A stretch of 64,000 bases of DNA from Catenulispora sp. EB89 (GTDB lineage Bacteria > Actinomycetota > Actinomycetes > Streptomycetales > Catenulisporaceae). Positions 15,966 through 25,024 of this stretch are shown here, piece by piece (within the stretch, counting starts at the first letter, position 1; every line of letters begins with the position of its first letter). The stretch covers positions 62,001-126,000 of the forward strand of contig NZ_JBGCCU010000004.1 in assembly GCF_041261445.1 (NCBI RefSeq), given 5' to 3'. The position numbers and the translations under genes were made by a program. The notes below the pieces were generated by a model. It was not told where the DNA came from. It saw only the letters and a program-made list of their open reading frames with translations, and did no database searches.

Positions 15966-17080
15966 CGGTGAATCCGTCCCCTCGTCCGCCGCAGCGGCTC
16001 CCCACTCCCCCGCCGCCGCGCCGCGACCAGCTCCGCCGCGATCGACACCGCGGTCTCCGCCGGGGTCGAGGCGCCGAGGTCGAGCCCGATCGGCGCGGCG
16101 AGACGGGCGAGTTCGTGCTCTGTGACGCCCGCGTCGCGCAGCCGCCGCTCGCGGTCCTCGCACGTGCGCCGCGAGCCCATCGCGCCGACGTAGAGCGCCG
16201 GCGAGCGCAGCGCGATCTGGAGCGCCGGCACGTCGAATTTCGGGTCGTGGGTCAGCACGCAGATCGCCGTCCGGGCGTCGATCGACGTCACGGCCAGGTA
16301 CTTGTGCGGCCAGGCGACCACGACCTCGTGCGCGTTCGGGAAGCGCTCGTTCGTGGCGAACACCGGCCGCGCGTCGCAGACCGTCACCCAGTAGCCGAGG
16401 AAGCGGCCGACGGTCGCCAGTGACGCCGCGTAGTCCAGGGCGCCGAGGATGATCATCCGTGGCGGTGCGGCCATCACGTTGAAGAACACTGTCACGCTGT
16501 CCGGCTCGTCCCACGCCGCGACCCCAGCCGCCGGTGCCGGACACCCGTCCAGCCGGTACCGCCGCAGCGCCGGCTCCCCCACGTCCACCAGCGCGTCGGC
16601 GTCCCGCGCGACCGCGTCGGCCAGCGCCTCGTAACCGTTGGCGCGCAGGACGTCGCCGTGGTGCAGCCCCACCAGCTCCGGCGGGCCGGCGGTGACCGTG
16701 ACCACCGCGGCGCCGGCGCCCTGCTCGACCGCGTCGTGCACGCGGTCCAGGTGCGCGGTGGCGGCCGTTCCCGGCTCGACGAACACCGACAGGGTGCCGC
16801 CGCAGGTCAGGCCGACCGCGTCGGAGTCCTCCAGGCCGTATGTGTGCAGCCGGGGCCGGCCGTCGGCGAGGACTTCCGCCGCGGCCTCGATCACCGCCGC
16901 CTCGACGCAGCCCCCGGACACGCTGCCGACCACCTCGCCCGGCACGCCGCCGGTCATCCGCACCGCCATCGCCGCGCCGAGTTCGCGCGGCCCGCCGCCG
17001 TCCGCGGCCACCACGGTGGCCAGGACGAACGGCTCCCCGGCGGCACGCCAGGCGAGCAGGGTGGGCAGCAGGTCACGCAC
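15962..17080 (-). CDS. xdhC: XdhC/CoxI-family Mo-hydroxylase maturation factor
   Basis: A 372-residue protein with both XdhC domains: the N-terminal XdhC/CoxI domain (FVLATVVAADGG, then GSVSGGCVEAAVI) and a C-terminal Rossmann domain (RMIILGALDYAASLATVGRF, then YVGAMGSRRT). XdhC proteins bind molybdenum cofactor, deliver it in sulfurated form and insert it into xanthine-dehydrogenase-like enzymes. The GTG start at 17080 lies 2 bases after the stop of the barbiturase-family gene. Its place among the Mo hydroxylase and mocA genes supports a dedicated maturation role. Confidence 0.9.
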   Translation of the reverse strand: MRDLLPTLLAWRAAGEPFVLATVVAADGGGPRELGAAMAVRMTGGVPGEVVGSVSGGCVEAAVIEAAAEVLADGRPRLHTYGLEDSDAVGLTCGGTLSVFVEPGTAATAHLDRVHDAVEQGAGAAVVTVTAGPPELVGLHHGDVLRANGYEALADAVARDADALVDVGEPALRRYRLDGCPAPAAGVAAWDEPDSVTVFFNVMAAPPRMIILGALDYAASLATVGRFLGYWVTVCDARPVFATNERFPNAHEVVVAWPHKYLAVTSIDARTAICVLTHDPKFDVPALQIALRSPALYVGAMGSRRTCEDRERRLRDAGVTEHELARLAAPIGLDLGASTPAETAVSIAAELVAARRRGSGEPLRRTRGRIHR

Positions 17081-17082
17081 GA

Positions 17083-18189
17083 TCAAGCACCCGGGCCCAC
17101 GTCCACGATCGCCGCGACCGGCCCGCCGCCGTCCGGGCCCTGATGCGCGGCCGAGACCGAGACGAAGACCGCCGGGTCGCCGGTCACCGAGGCCGCGACG
17201 CCGCCGACGCAGGCCTTGATCTGCCGGTGCCAGTGCACGTCGGAGTCGTCGAGCATGGCGTTGCGCCGGCCGCGCACCATCCCGTCGGTGCTGGCCTCGC
17301 ACTTGAGGAACACGTTCACCAGCCGGCCGTCCAGGTCCGACGAGCGCGGCCGCTCCGGCAGGTCCAGCCCGGCCGCGCGGATCGCGTCCCAGATGCCGTC
17401 GGCGTCCAGGGCGTCGGTCATCACCGAGTGCCCGATGCGGTAGCGGCCGCCGACGCCGGAGGCGTTGCCGACCACGACGACCTGCGCGCGGTCCAGCTCC
17501 ACGCCCGAGGAGCACGAGGCCACCGACGAATACAGGGCTCTGTCATGCAGCACCGCCTCGTCCGAGGGCATCTCCACCTCGCCGAGCGCGACCGCGATCC
17601 CCAGTGCCGTGCAGCCGTTGGACAGGTCCATCGACTCGTGCGTCTGCTCGGTCCACACCGAGTTCCCACGCGCCTTGGCCTCGCGGATGGTCTGGATCGT
17701 CAGCAGCGGGGTCTTGGTCTGCACGTAGTGCACGTCCGCGGGGTCGTCGATGCCGGCCCGCTTCATCGCCTCGTGGACCGCGTCGGCGACCTTCGTGATC
17801 ATCGCCGACCGGCCGATCTCCTCGGGCAGCAACGGCTCGCTCATCGCGAACCCGACAGTCAGCCGCGGCTCGTCACAGGGCTCTGCGTCGGTCGTGGCGA
17901 AGACGGTCGCGTGCGGCGAGAGCACCCCGTCCGTCCCGCCGGACCACACGATCGGCACCAGCGCGACCTCCGCCTCGCTGCGCGTCCCGAGCCGCACCAG
18001 CGTCTCGCGGAACGCGCGGTCGGCGATGATGCGCGTGTAGTCGTTGACCCCGCCGTTGCCCTCGGTCTTGCCGACGACCGCCACCACCCGGTCGGCCTCG
18101 ACCACCCCGGCGGTGATCAGCTCGGCCAACCCGGACGCATCACTGACGTGCCGCAACGGCACCTTCCGGACCTCGATCGCCTCAGGCAA
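17083..18189 (-). CDS. Ring-opening amidohydrolase, barbiturase / cyanuric acid hydrolase family
   Basis: A 368-residue enzyme, the usual length of the AtzD/barbiturase family. The fold is three repeats, each giving a Ser-Lys pair. Candidate lysines are K41 ([10 protein letters not shown]), K159 (VQTKTP) and K296 (FLKCEAS). Candidate serines are S83 (WSGGTDG), S228 or a neighbour (SCSSGVELD), and S344 or S346 ([10 protein letters not shown]). The C-terminal GPDGGGP loop is kept. Family members open barbiturate to ureidomalonate or cyanuric acid to carboxybiuret. The neighbourhood (NCS2 permease, Mo hydroxylase, carbamate kinase) favours barbiturate and pyrimidine breakdown, but sequence reading alone does not separate the two activities. 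Confidence 0.9.
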   Translation of the reverse strand: MPEAIEVRKVPLRHVSDASGLAELITAGVVEADRVVAVVGKTEGNGGVNDYTRIIADRAFRETLVRLGTRSEAEVALVPIVWSGGTDGVLSPHATVFATTDAEPCDEPRLTVGFAMSEPLLPEEIGRSAMITKVADAVHEAMKRAGIDDPADVHYVQTKTPLLTIQTIREAKARGNSVWTEQTHESMDLSNGCTALGIAVALGEVEMPSDEAVLHDRALYSSVASCSSGVELDRAQVVVVGNASGVGGRYRIGHSVMTDALDADGIWDAIRAAGLDLPERPRSSDLDGRLVNVFLKCEASTDGMVRGRRNAMLDDSDVHWHRQIKACVGGVAASVTGDPAVFVSVSAAHQGPDGGGPVAAIVDVGPGA

Positions 18190-18193
18190 CTCT

Positions 18194-19132
18194 TTACTCC
18201 TTCTCCACTACAGTTCCGGCTTCCCCAAGAACGGCTTCACGAATACATCCCAACGCGGCGACGACGGCCCGCCGCCCGCCGCCCTCGACGAAGCGGCACG
18301 CCGCCTCCGCCTTCGGCGCCATGCTCCCGCCCCCGAACTCCCCCGCCGCCAGATGCGCACGCAGATCGGCGACGCCGATACGACGCAGGGCCCTGGCATC
18401 GGGCGCGCCGAAGTGCAGGAACATGCTGTCCACGTCGGTGGCGACGACCAGCTGGTCGGCACCGACGGCCCGGGCCAGCAGGACCGCCGAGAGGTCCTTG
18501 TCGATGACGGCCTCGACGCCGACCAGAGCTCCGGTCGACGCCTCACGCGTCATCGGGATCCCGCCGCCACCGCAGGCGACGACGACGTACCCGGCGTCGA
18601 GCAGCGCCGTCGCGGCGGGGGCGTCCAGGATCTCCAGCGGTTCGGGCGAGGCGACCACGCGCCGCCAGCCGCGCTCGCCGCGATCCTCCCAGGTCTGGCC
18701 GTGGGCGATCATCGCAGCAGCCTGATCTTCCGGCAGGTAGCGTCCGACCGGCTTGGTGGGTTTGGTGAATCCGCGGTCGTTCGCATCGACCAGCGTCCGG
18801 GTCACGACCGCCGCGACCGGCTTCGCGATGCTCCGCGCGGCCAGCGCGCCCTCCAGTGCGCTGACGATCACGAACCCGAGCGTCCCCTGCGTCTGCGCGC
18901 CGCACCAGTCGAGCGGCACCGGCGGCACCACGTGCGCGGCCAGCTCGTTCTTCACCAGCAGGTTGCCGACCTGCGGCCCGTTGCCGTGCGTCAGCACCAC
19001 CTCGACGCCGTCCGCGACGAGATCCGCGACCGCCTCCATCGCCACGCCGACCGCCGCGATCTGGTCCTCGGGGCGTGCGCGGCCGTCCGGCGCCGTCATG
19101 GCGTTGCCGCCCAACGCGATCAGGGTCCGCAT
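18194..19132 (-). CDS. Carbamate kinase
   Basis: A 312-residue kinase of the amino-acid kinase fold. Signatures are LIALGGNAM at the start, [24 protein letters not shown] and the C-terminal [18 protein letters not shown] block. It transfers phosphate from carbamoyl phosphate to ADP, giving ATP, CO2 and ammonia. The neighbouring FdrA/YlbE-type proteins are the plausible source of carbamoyl phosphate. The ATG at 19132 lies just after the hyuB stop and the stop lies 4 bases before the barbiturase-family start, so it sits inside a tight operon. No arginine deiminase or ornithine carbamoyltransferase gene is nearby, which argues against an arginine-fermentation role. Confidence 0.9.
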   Translation of the reverse strand: MRTLIALGGNAMTAPDGRARPEDQIAAVGVAMEAVADLVADGVEVVLTHGNGPQVGNLLVKNELAAHVVPPVPLDWCGAQTQGTLGFVIVSALEGALAARSIAKPVAAVVTRTLVDANDRGFTKPTKPVGRYLPEDQAAAMIAHGQTWEDRGERGWRRVVASPEPLEILDAPAATALLDAGYVVVACGGGGIPMTREASTGALVGVEAVIDKDLSAVLLARAVGADQLVVATDVDSMFLHFGAPDARALRRIGVADLRAHLAAGEFGGGSMAPKAEAACRFVEGGGRRAVVAALGCIREAVLGEAGTVVEKE

Positions 19133-19133
19133 G

Positions 19134-21086
19134 TCACAGCCAATCGCAGTAGGCCGACGTCGCGCCGTGCGCCAACCGCGCGAAACCCGGGCCGCGGTCG
19201 AAGAAGGGGAGCGAGCCGCGCGTCGCCCGCATCGTCGCCCGCAGGTCCTCGGTGGCTGCGGTGTCGACGTCGAAGCCCGCGCCGGCGTCGAGAGCGGCGC
19301 CGGATTCGCCGAAAGCCGTGGTCCCGTCCCTGAAACTGTCCGCACGATCCAAGCCGTAGGCGACCTCAAGGGCGTCGGGTCGGGCGCTCGGCGGCACCGA
19401 GGCCATCACCACCCCGTAGTCCCGCAACGCCCCCTCGACCGACACCTTCCCCCATCGCAGATCCCTGACCACGTCCTCGACGGGCCGCTCCAGCGGATCG
19501 CCCCACCCGCCGCCGCCGGTCGTCCGGATCCGGATGACCTCCCCGGCGCCCACCGGCTCGGCGTCCGCCAGCGCGTCGACCACCCGCTCGTCGGGCCCGC
19601 CGGGATCGATCACCACCTCGAACGGCCGGCCGGCCCGGCCGCCCTTCACGCCCCAGCAGGCCAGGATCGAGCGGTCGGCGATGCTCATGAAGTCCGCGTC
19701 CCGCAGCATCCTGATCTGCTTCTCGTAGCCGAGTCCGCCGCGGAAGCGCCCGGGACCGCCGGAGTCCACCGCGAGGCCCAGCTTCTCCACCCGGAACGGC
19801 CAGCGTGCCTCGGCGAACTCCACCGGGATGTTGCGCGAGTCCGGGACCACGTGGATCGTGTCCTCGCCGTCGGCGTAGTAGCGCCCGCCGGAGCCGCCGC
19901 CGAGGACTTCGCGCATGAGATACGGCAGGCCCTCGGCGTCCAGGCCGTAGACGCCGGTGTAGCGGATCGTCTCCTGGTCGGCGGGCATGCGGCCGTCCAC
20001 GGCCTTGGCCAGCGCCCCGGAGAGCACGCCGAGCAGCCGCAGGATCACGAACGTGCGCGCGTTCGTCGGCGCCGGGAACACCGGCGTCAGCAACGTCCCC
20101 GGCGGCGGGAAGCGCATCTCGATCAGCGGCACCACGCCCTCGTTGACGTCCAGCTCGGCCATCCGCTCCGGGCTGTCGGCGAGGTTGCGCAGCACCGGCG
20201 CGAGCCACTTCTTCAGGAAGTTGCCGTCCGCGTAGTCGCCGCAGTGGTTGATCGGCCCCTTCGCCTGCGGCCCGGTGCCGTCGAAGTCGATGACCAGCCG
20301 GCCGCCGTCCTCCGGCAGCTTCGTCACGGTGATCCGCTGCCGGTGCAGCCGCGGCGCGTCGACGCCGTCGTGCTCGGCGTAGTCCTCCCAGGTGTAGGAG
20401 CCGTCGGGGATCTTCGCCAGCACCTCGCGGCGGAAGGTCTCGGTGGTCAGGTCGATGATGGCGTCGAAGCACTCTTCGACGGCCGGGCGTCCGTAGCGCG
20501 CGAACACCTCGCCGAGCCGCCGCGCGCCCATCAGGCAGGCCGAGCACTCCGCGTCCAGGTCGGCGGCCAGCGAGTCCGGCATCCGGGAGTTGCGGGTCAT
20601 GATCTTCAGTGCGGCCTCGTTCGGCACCCCGGCGTCCCACAGCCGGATCGGCGGCACCATCAGGCCCTCTTCGAAGACGCTGCGCGCGCCGGAGGGCATC
20701 GATCCCGGGCACGCGCCGCCGATGTCGTCGTGGTGGCCGAAGGCCTGGACGAAGGCGGCGACGGCGCCGTCGTGGAAGACCGGCACGGTGACGCACAGAT
20801 CCGGCAGGTGGCCGATGCCGCCTTCGGAGAGGTAGACGTCGTTGTGGAAGAAGACGTCGCCGGGGCGCATCGTGTCCATCGGGTAGTCGCGGACCACCGG
20901 ATGCACCAGGGCCGAGTAGGAGCGGCCGGTGAGCTTGCGCAGGCGCGCGTCGTGGATGCCGACGCGGAAGTCGTGGGCGTCGCGGATCATCGGGGAGCGC
21001 GAGGTGCGGGCGATCGCGGTCTCGACCTCGCGCTCGACGGAGGCCAGGGTGCCCTCGACGATCTCCAGCAGGACGGGGTTCAGCAT
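19134..21086 (-). CDS. hyuB: Hydantoinase B / oxoprolinase-family subunit (HyuB)
   Basis: A 650-residue HyuB-family protein. Signatures include IARTSRSPMIRDAHDF at the N-terminus, DTMRPGDVFFHNDVYLSEGG, FGHHDDIGG, GPINHCGDYA, and the late VDSGGPGRFRGGLGYEK and RTTGGGGWGDP motifs. With HyuA these enzymes hydrolyse lactam or hydantoin rings, usually using ATP, or carboxylate ketones in the acetone-carboxylase branch. The pairing with barbiturase and carbamate kinase genes suggests an N-heterocycle substrate. The ATG overlaps the hyuA stop by 7 bases (21080-21086). The last 60 or so residues beyond the GGGGWGDP core are an extra tail. Confidence 0.9.
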   Translation of the reverse strand: MLNPVLLEIVEGTLASVEREVETAIARTSRSPMIRDAHDFRVGIHDARLRKLTGRSYSALVHPVVRDYPMDTMRPGDVFFHNDVYLSEGGIGHLPDLCVTVPVFHDGAVAAFVQAFGHHDDIGGACPGSMPSGARSVFEEGLMVPPIRLWDAGVPNEAALKIMTRNSRMPDSLAADLDAECSACLMGARRLGEVFARYGRPAVEECFDAIIDLTTETFRREVLAKIPDGSYTWEDYAEHDGVDAPRLHRQRITVTKLPEDGGRLVIDFDGTGPQAKGPINHCGDYADGNFLKKWLAPVLRNLADSPERMAELDVNEGVVPLIEMRFPPPGTLLTPVFPAPTNARTFVILRLLGVLSGALAKAVDGRMPADQETIRYTGVYGLDAEGLPYLMREVLGGGSGGRYYADGEDTIHVVPDSRNIPVEFAEARWPFRVEKLGLAVDSGGPGRFRGGLGYEKQIRMLRDADFMSIADRSILACWGVKGGRAGRPFEVVIDPGGPDERVVDALADAEPVGAGEVIRIRTTGGGGWGDPLERPVEDVVRDLRWGKVSVEGALRDYGVVMASVPPSARPDALEVAYGLDRADSFRDGTTAFGESGAALDAGAGFDVDTAATEDLRATMRATRGSLPFFDRGPGFARLAHGATSAYCDWL

Positions 21087-23164
21087 GCGCGGTCCTCCTG
21101 GGTCAGCAGCAGATTGCCCCAGCGGTCCACGTCGCAGACGAATCCGGGATGCACGGGCACGGTCGAGCCGTACTCCTCGATGACGGCGGGGCCCTCGACG
21201 CGGTCGCCGTGTCTCAGGGTTCTCCGGTGGTGGATGGCTGCCGCAACCGGTGCGTCGTCGAACCAGACCTGGCGGACTCCGGCCGGTTCGGGTGATCCGT
21301 CGGTCCGGGCCGGCACCTCGCTGATGTCGGGGCGCCTGATCGGCCCGATTCCGGTGACGCGGAGGTTCACCCATTCCACGACCTGGCGGTCGTCGTCGCG
21401 GAAGGAGTATCCGTACATACCTTCGTGGGCGGCGTGGAAGGCTGCCACCACGCTCTCGGCGGCGAAGTCTCCGTCGGGTACCGGGACGCGGACTTCGTAG
21501 GCCTGTCCGAAGTAGCGGAGGTCGGCGCTGCGCTTGAACACCTGCTCGGGCTCCTCGAAGCCTTCGGCGTGGAGCGCTTGTGCCGCGCTGGCTTGGAGGT
21601 CGCCGAACAGGGTTCTTACTCGCTCCACGTCGATGCGGTCGTGGCGGCGGACGTGGGTCTGCACGTAGTCGTTGCGGACGTCGACCGTGAGCAGCCCGAA
21701 CGCCGAGACGTTGCCGGGGTCCGGCGGTACCAGCACCCCGCGCACGCCGAGGATGTCGACAAGACGACAAGCCAACAATGCACCGGAGCCACCGAAAGCG
21801 GTCAGCTGGAAGTCGCGGACGTCCAGCCCGCGCTTCACCGTCACCTGTCGCAGGGCATTGGCTTGGTTCCACGCTGAGATCTCCAGGATCCCGGCCGCGA
21901 CCGCTTCCTCGGTCATGCCGAGCTTGCCGCCAAGCCCGGCCAGGCCCGCGCGGGCCGCCTCGCGGTCCAGTGGGACCTCGCCGCCGAGCAGCCCGGCGGG
22001 GATGCGGCCCAGGACCAGGTGCGCGTCGGTGACCGTGACCTCCGTGCCGCCGCGGCCGTAGCAGACCGGGCCGGGATCGGCGCCGGCCGAGCGGGGACCG
22101 ACCTTGAGCGTGCCCTCCGGGGACAGCCAGGCGATCGAGCCGCCGCCGGCGCCGACCGTGACGACGTCGATCATCGGGATCTTCGACGGGTAGCCGCCGA
22201 CGCCGCCCTCGGTGGTGACGGCCGGCTCGCCGTGCAGCACGACGGCGACGTCGGTCGAGGTGCCGCCGCCGTCGAGGGTCAGGATGCGGTCGAAGCCGGC
22301 GTGCGCGGAGATGAGGGCCGCGCCGAGGGCTCCGGCGGCCGGTCCGGACAGGACGGTGGTGACCGGTTGGCGGATGACTTCCTCGGCGGACAGGACGCCG
22401 CCGTTGGACTTCATGACGTAGAAGGGGATGCTGCGAGCGTTGTCCGGTAAAGGATTCGGCACGGGATTCAGCGCGTCGAGGCGGGCGCGGATGCGGCCGA
22501 CGTAGCCGGACACGGTCGGTTTCACGGCGGCGTCTACAAGCGTGGTCATCGAGCGCTCGTACTCGCGGTATTCGGGCAGGACGTCGGAGGATATCGACAC
22601 CGCGGCCTCGGGGAACTCCGCTTCGAGGACGTCGCGCATCGCTTGTTCGTGTTCTGCGTTGGCGTAGGAGTGCAGGAAGGACACGCCGATGGAGCGGACA
22701 CCTGCGGCTTTGAGGTGGCGCGCGGCTTCTTTGGCGTCGGCGGTACTGAAGGCGCGGACTTCTTGGCCGTCGGCGTCGAGGCGTCCTCCGACGCCGCGGA
22801 CCAGGTCGGCGGGGACGATGCGGGGCGGCTTGACCCAGAAGTAGCTGTTGCCGTAGCCGTCGGGGACGGACTGGCGGGCGATCTCCAGCAGGTGTTCGAA
22901 CCCTGCGGTGGTGATGAAGCCGAGCCGGTCGACCTTGCCCTGGAGGAGTTGGTTGGTGGCGACGGTGGTGCCGTGGCTGACGACGGCGATGTCCTCGGGG
23001 GCCGCGTCCAGGAGTGTCAGGGCTTTGCGGACCGCAGCGATGAAGCCCTCCGAGGGGTCGGCGGGGGTCGAGGGGACCTTGCCGGCCACTGCCCGGCCGG
23101 TCTGGTCGTCGATCGCCACGACGTCGGTGAACGTCCCGCCGGTGTCGATGCCGATCCGGATCAT
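21080..23164 (-). CDS. hyuA: Hydantoinase A / oxoprolinase-family ATPase subunit (HyuA)
   Basis: A 694-residue protein of the HyuA family with an actin/hexokinase-like ATPase fold. It starts RIGIDTGGTFTDVVAID (phosphate 1), and contains VSHGTTVATNQLL, LSGPAAGALGA, ILTLDGGGTSTDVAVV (phosphate 2) and VGAGGGSIAW. It supplies ATP hydrolysis to the HyuB partner. The ATG at 23164 overlaps the nitrilase-family stop as ATGA. Full length, with all ATPase motifs intact. Whether the pair acts on a hydantoin, an oxoproline-like lactam or an intermediate of the barbiturate route cannot be told from sequence. Confidence 0.92.
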   Translation of the reverse strand: MIRIGIDTGGTFTDVVAIDDQTGRAVAGKVPSTPADPSEGFIAAVRKALTLLDAAPEDIAVVSHGTTVATNQLLQGKVDRLGFITTAGFEHLLEIARQSVPDGYGNSYFWVKPPRIVPADLVRGVGGRLDADGQEVRAFSTADAKEAARHLKAAGVRSIGVSFLHSYANAEHEQAMRDVLEAEFPEAAVSISSDVLPEYREYERSMTTLVDAAVKPTVSGYVGRIRARLDALNPVPNPLPDNARSIPFYVMKSNGGVLSAEEVIRQPVTTVLSGPAAGALGAALISAHAGFDRILTLDGGGTSTDVAVVLHGEPAVTTEGGVGGYPSKIPMIDVVTVGAGGGSIAWLSPEGTLKVGPRSAGADPGPVCYGRGGTEVTVTDAHLVLGRIPAGLLGGEVPLDREAARAGLAGLGGKLGMTEEAVAAGILEISAWNQANALRQVTVKRGLDVRDFQLTAFGGSGALLACRLVDILGVRGVLVPPDPGNVSAFGLLTVDVRNDYVQTHVRRHDRIDVERVRTLFGDLQASAAQALHAEGFEEPEQVFKRSADLRYFGQAYEVRVPVPDGDFAAESVVAAFHAAHEGMYGYSFRDDDRQVVEWVNLRVTGIGPIRRPDISEVPARTDGSPEPAGVRQVWFDDAPVAAAIHHRRTLRHGDRVEGPAVIEEYGSTVPVHPGFVCDVDRWGNLLLTQEDRAC

Positions 23165-24066
23165 GCAGCGCCCCCGGATTCTCCGAGGCGGAACGGTGTC
23201 CGCGCCTCGCTGATCAGGTCCTTCTGGTACTTGTCGAGCAGGTGCAGGTTGCGCTCGGCGAGGTGGTCGAAGGTCTGCGCGCGGTCGGAGCCGGGTGTCA
23301 GGGTCCGCATGGCGTCGGCGGGATCCAGGCGTGCGGCGACCCAGCCCTCGTGCGAGGCGGCGCGGGCCACGACCTCGGCGATCGGCGTGACGATGAGGGA
23401 GTTGCCGAAGTAGTGGACGCCGGCCGGGTCGGTGCCGGTGGCGTTGGCGCCGATGACGTAGACGTGGTTGTCGTAGGCGCGGGCCCGGGTAGTCAGTTCC
23501 CAGATATCGGCCGAGCGGAGAAGGGCCGAAGGCCGGCAGACGATCTCGGCGCCGCGCACCGCCTGGATGCGGAAGAGCTCGGGGAAGTCGCCGTCGAAGC
23601 ACACGGCCAGGCCGATGCGGCCGAGATCGGTGTCGACGACGGTGACGGAGTCCCCGGGCGTGACCCACTTCGTCTCGCCGGGAAAGAGGTGCGTCTTGCG
23701 GTAGACGCCGCGGATGTCGCCGGCGGGGTCGATGAGCAGCGCGGAGTTGTAGACGACGCCGCGCTCCTCGCCGCGCTCGTAGGTGCAGTGCACGACGTGG
23801 ACGCCGAGGCGCCGCGCGGCCTGCTGCACCGGCTCGGTGGTCGGACCGGGGACGGGGCTCATCAGGTCCCAGAGTTCCTCGGCCGGGATGCCCGGTGTGA
23901 AGCCGGTGGTGACGGCCTCGGGCAGGACGAGCAGTTCGGCGCCGGTCGCACCGACGCAGCGCTCGATGAGCTCGACGGCGCGGTTCAGGTTCTCCGCGAC
24001 GCTGTTGGCGGTGAGCGGGCCCGGGTACGGCGCGAGTTGGAGGGCGGCGGCGGTCAGCGGACGCAT
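23161..24066 (-). CDS. Nitrilase-superfamily carbon-nitrogen hydrolase (amidase / carbamoylase type)
   Basis: A 301-residue hydrolase with the complete catalytic triad of the superfamily: Glu50 (LLVLPEAVTTGF), Lys124 (YRKTHLFPGE) and Cys156 (GLAVCFDGDFPELFR). The FPELFR and YDNHVYVIGAN segments match amidases and N-carbamoyl-amino-acid hydrolases rather than true nitrilases. Within this operon it could release ammonia from malonamate or cleave a ureido acid such as ureidomalonate. It is followed by hyuA with an ATGA overlap and preceded by a small coupled ORF. The exact substrate is inferred from position only. Confidence 0.88.
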   Translation of the reverse strand: MRPLTAAALQLAPYPGPLTANSVAENLNRAVELIERCVGATGAELLVLPEAVTTGFTPGIPAEELWDLMSPVPGPTTEPVQQAARRLGVHVVHCTYERGEERGVVYNSALLIDPAGDIRGVYRKTHLFPGETKWVTPGDSVTVVDTDLGRIGLAVCFDGDFPELFRIQAVRGAEIVCRPSALLRSADIWELTTRARAYDNHVYVIGANATGTDPAGVHYFGNSLIVTPIAEVVARAASHEGWVAARLDPADAMRTLTPGSDRAQTFDHLAERNLHLLDKYQKDLISEARTPFRLGESGGAA

Positions 24067-24335
24067 GGGACGGCTCCGGGGGTTCTGGGGCGAAGCGCTT
24101 CAGCGGGAGCCATGGCGCGGTGAGTACCGGTAAGGCCACGTTGGTCGGCTACACCGACGCGGCTGTCGGTCAACGGCATCTGCTTGCGCGCGCCAACACC
24201 GCCGGCGCTGCCTGCCGCCGCACAAATCACTTGGCTGAGCAACGGCGCGGCCGCGAGAACAAGCCCTGCGCCGCCGACGTGAAGCGCTCCAGTCTTGCGG
24301 CGGCGCGGGCCCGAGTCCGCGCCGCGCGCCGTCAT
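24054..24335 (-). CDS. Small hypothetical ORF translationally coupled on both sides
   Basis: A 93-codon frame. Its ATG (24335-24333) overlaps the coxG stop as ATGA, and its stop at 24054 lies 12 bases inside the start of the nitrilase-family gene. The predicted peptide has one weakly hydrophobic stretch (HVGGAGLVLAAAPLLSQVIC, about residues 19-38) and an Arg/Pro-rich tail. No family is recognised. If it is not translated, the 265 bases between coxG and the amidase gene would be the longest non-coding gap inside this part of the operon. The overlap geometry is the main argument for it; composition alone does not decide. Confidence 0.35.
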   Translation of the reverse strand: MTARGADSGPRRRKTGALHVGGAGLVLAAAPLLSQVICAAAGSAGGVGARKQMPLTDSRVGVADQRGLTGTHRAMAPAEALRPRTPGAVPCVR

Positions 24336-25024
24336 CGTGGCCCCCGGCGGCCGCTCAGGCGGCCCATCAGGTAGCCGAGCGCCACGCCGCTCAGGGCGGC
24401 GGCCGCTCCGACGATTCCCGCCGACAGCGCCACCGCGGCGTTGGAGGAGCCCGGTTGGCCCGGCGGCGCGGCGATCGGGAAGGCCGCGACCGGTCCGGTC
24501 ACCGGCTGCACCACAGTGGTCGCGGCGGCGGTCGGCACCAGCTCGGCCGGCTCGCCGGCCACGGTGCCGGCCACCGCGCCGCGCTCGCGTGCCAGGACGC
24601 CGTCCATCCCGGTGAAGAACTGCCCCGCGAGCTTGCGGGCCACGCCGCCGAGCATCCGCTGCCCGACGCCGCCGACCACGCCGCCGATCACCGCGTCGGC
24701 GTCGTACTCGACCCGGGTTCGGGCCGCGGCCTCGTCGACCAGCAGCATCCGACACTCCGCGGAGACCGTGCCCGGGGCGCCGGCGCCGGAGGCGCGCAGC
24801 GTGAACGAGCGCGGCGCGGCCCGGTCGGCCAGCTCCACGCGGCCCTTGTACGTGCCCTTGATCGAGCCCACGCCGACCGTGACCACCATGTCGTACACGT
24901 CGGGGGCGACCAGCTCCAGGCGCTCGCAGCCGGGGATCGCCGCGGCCAGCGTCCGTGGATCCGTCAGCGCTTCGTAGACCCGCCCCACGTCGGCGTTGAG
25001 AACCGAGCTCCCGGAGACCTTCAC
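24332..25024 (-). CDS. CoxG/SRPBCC-family protein with C-terminal membrane helix
   Basis: A 230-residue protein. Residues 1-145 form a CoxG-like SRPBCC domain (KVSGSSVLNADVGRVYEALT, IPGCERLELV, GTYKGRVELAD, and the GGVGQRMLGGVARKL helix). A Pro/Ala linker leads to one transmembrane helix at about residues 195-220 and a short basic end. CoxG of carbon monoxide dehydrogenase anchors the enzyme to the cytoplasmic membrane. A similar anchoring role for the adjacent CoxL/M/S-type hydroxylase is likely. Its ATG overlaps the stop of the large-subunit gene by 4 bases. Confidence 0.88.
   Translation of the reverse strand: MKVSGSSVLNADVGRVYEALTDPRTLAAAIPGCERLELVAPDVYDMVVTVGVGSIKGTYKGRVELADRAAPRSFTLRASGAGAPGTVSAECRMLLVDEAAARTRVEYDADAVIGGVVGGVGQRMLGGVARKLAGQFFTGMDGVLARERGAVAGTVAGEPAELVPTAAATTVVQPVTGPVAAFPIAAPPGQPGSSNAAVALSAGIVGAAAALSGVALGYLMGRLSGRRGPR

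Noticed and set aside
18194-19132. The carbamate kinase considered as part of an arginine deiminase pathway.
   Set aside because: No arginine deiminase, ornithine carbamoyltransferase or arginine/ornithine exchanger gene is near it.
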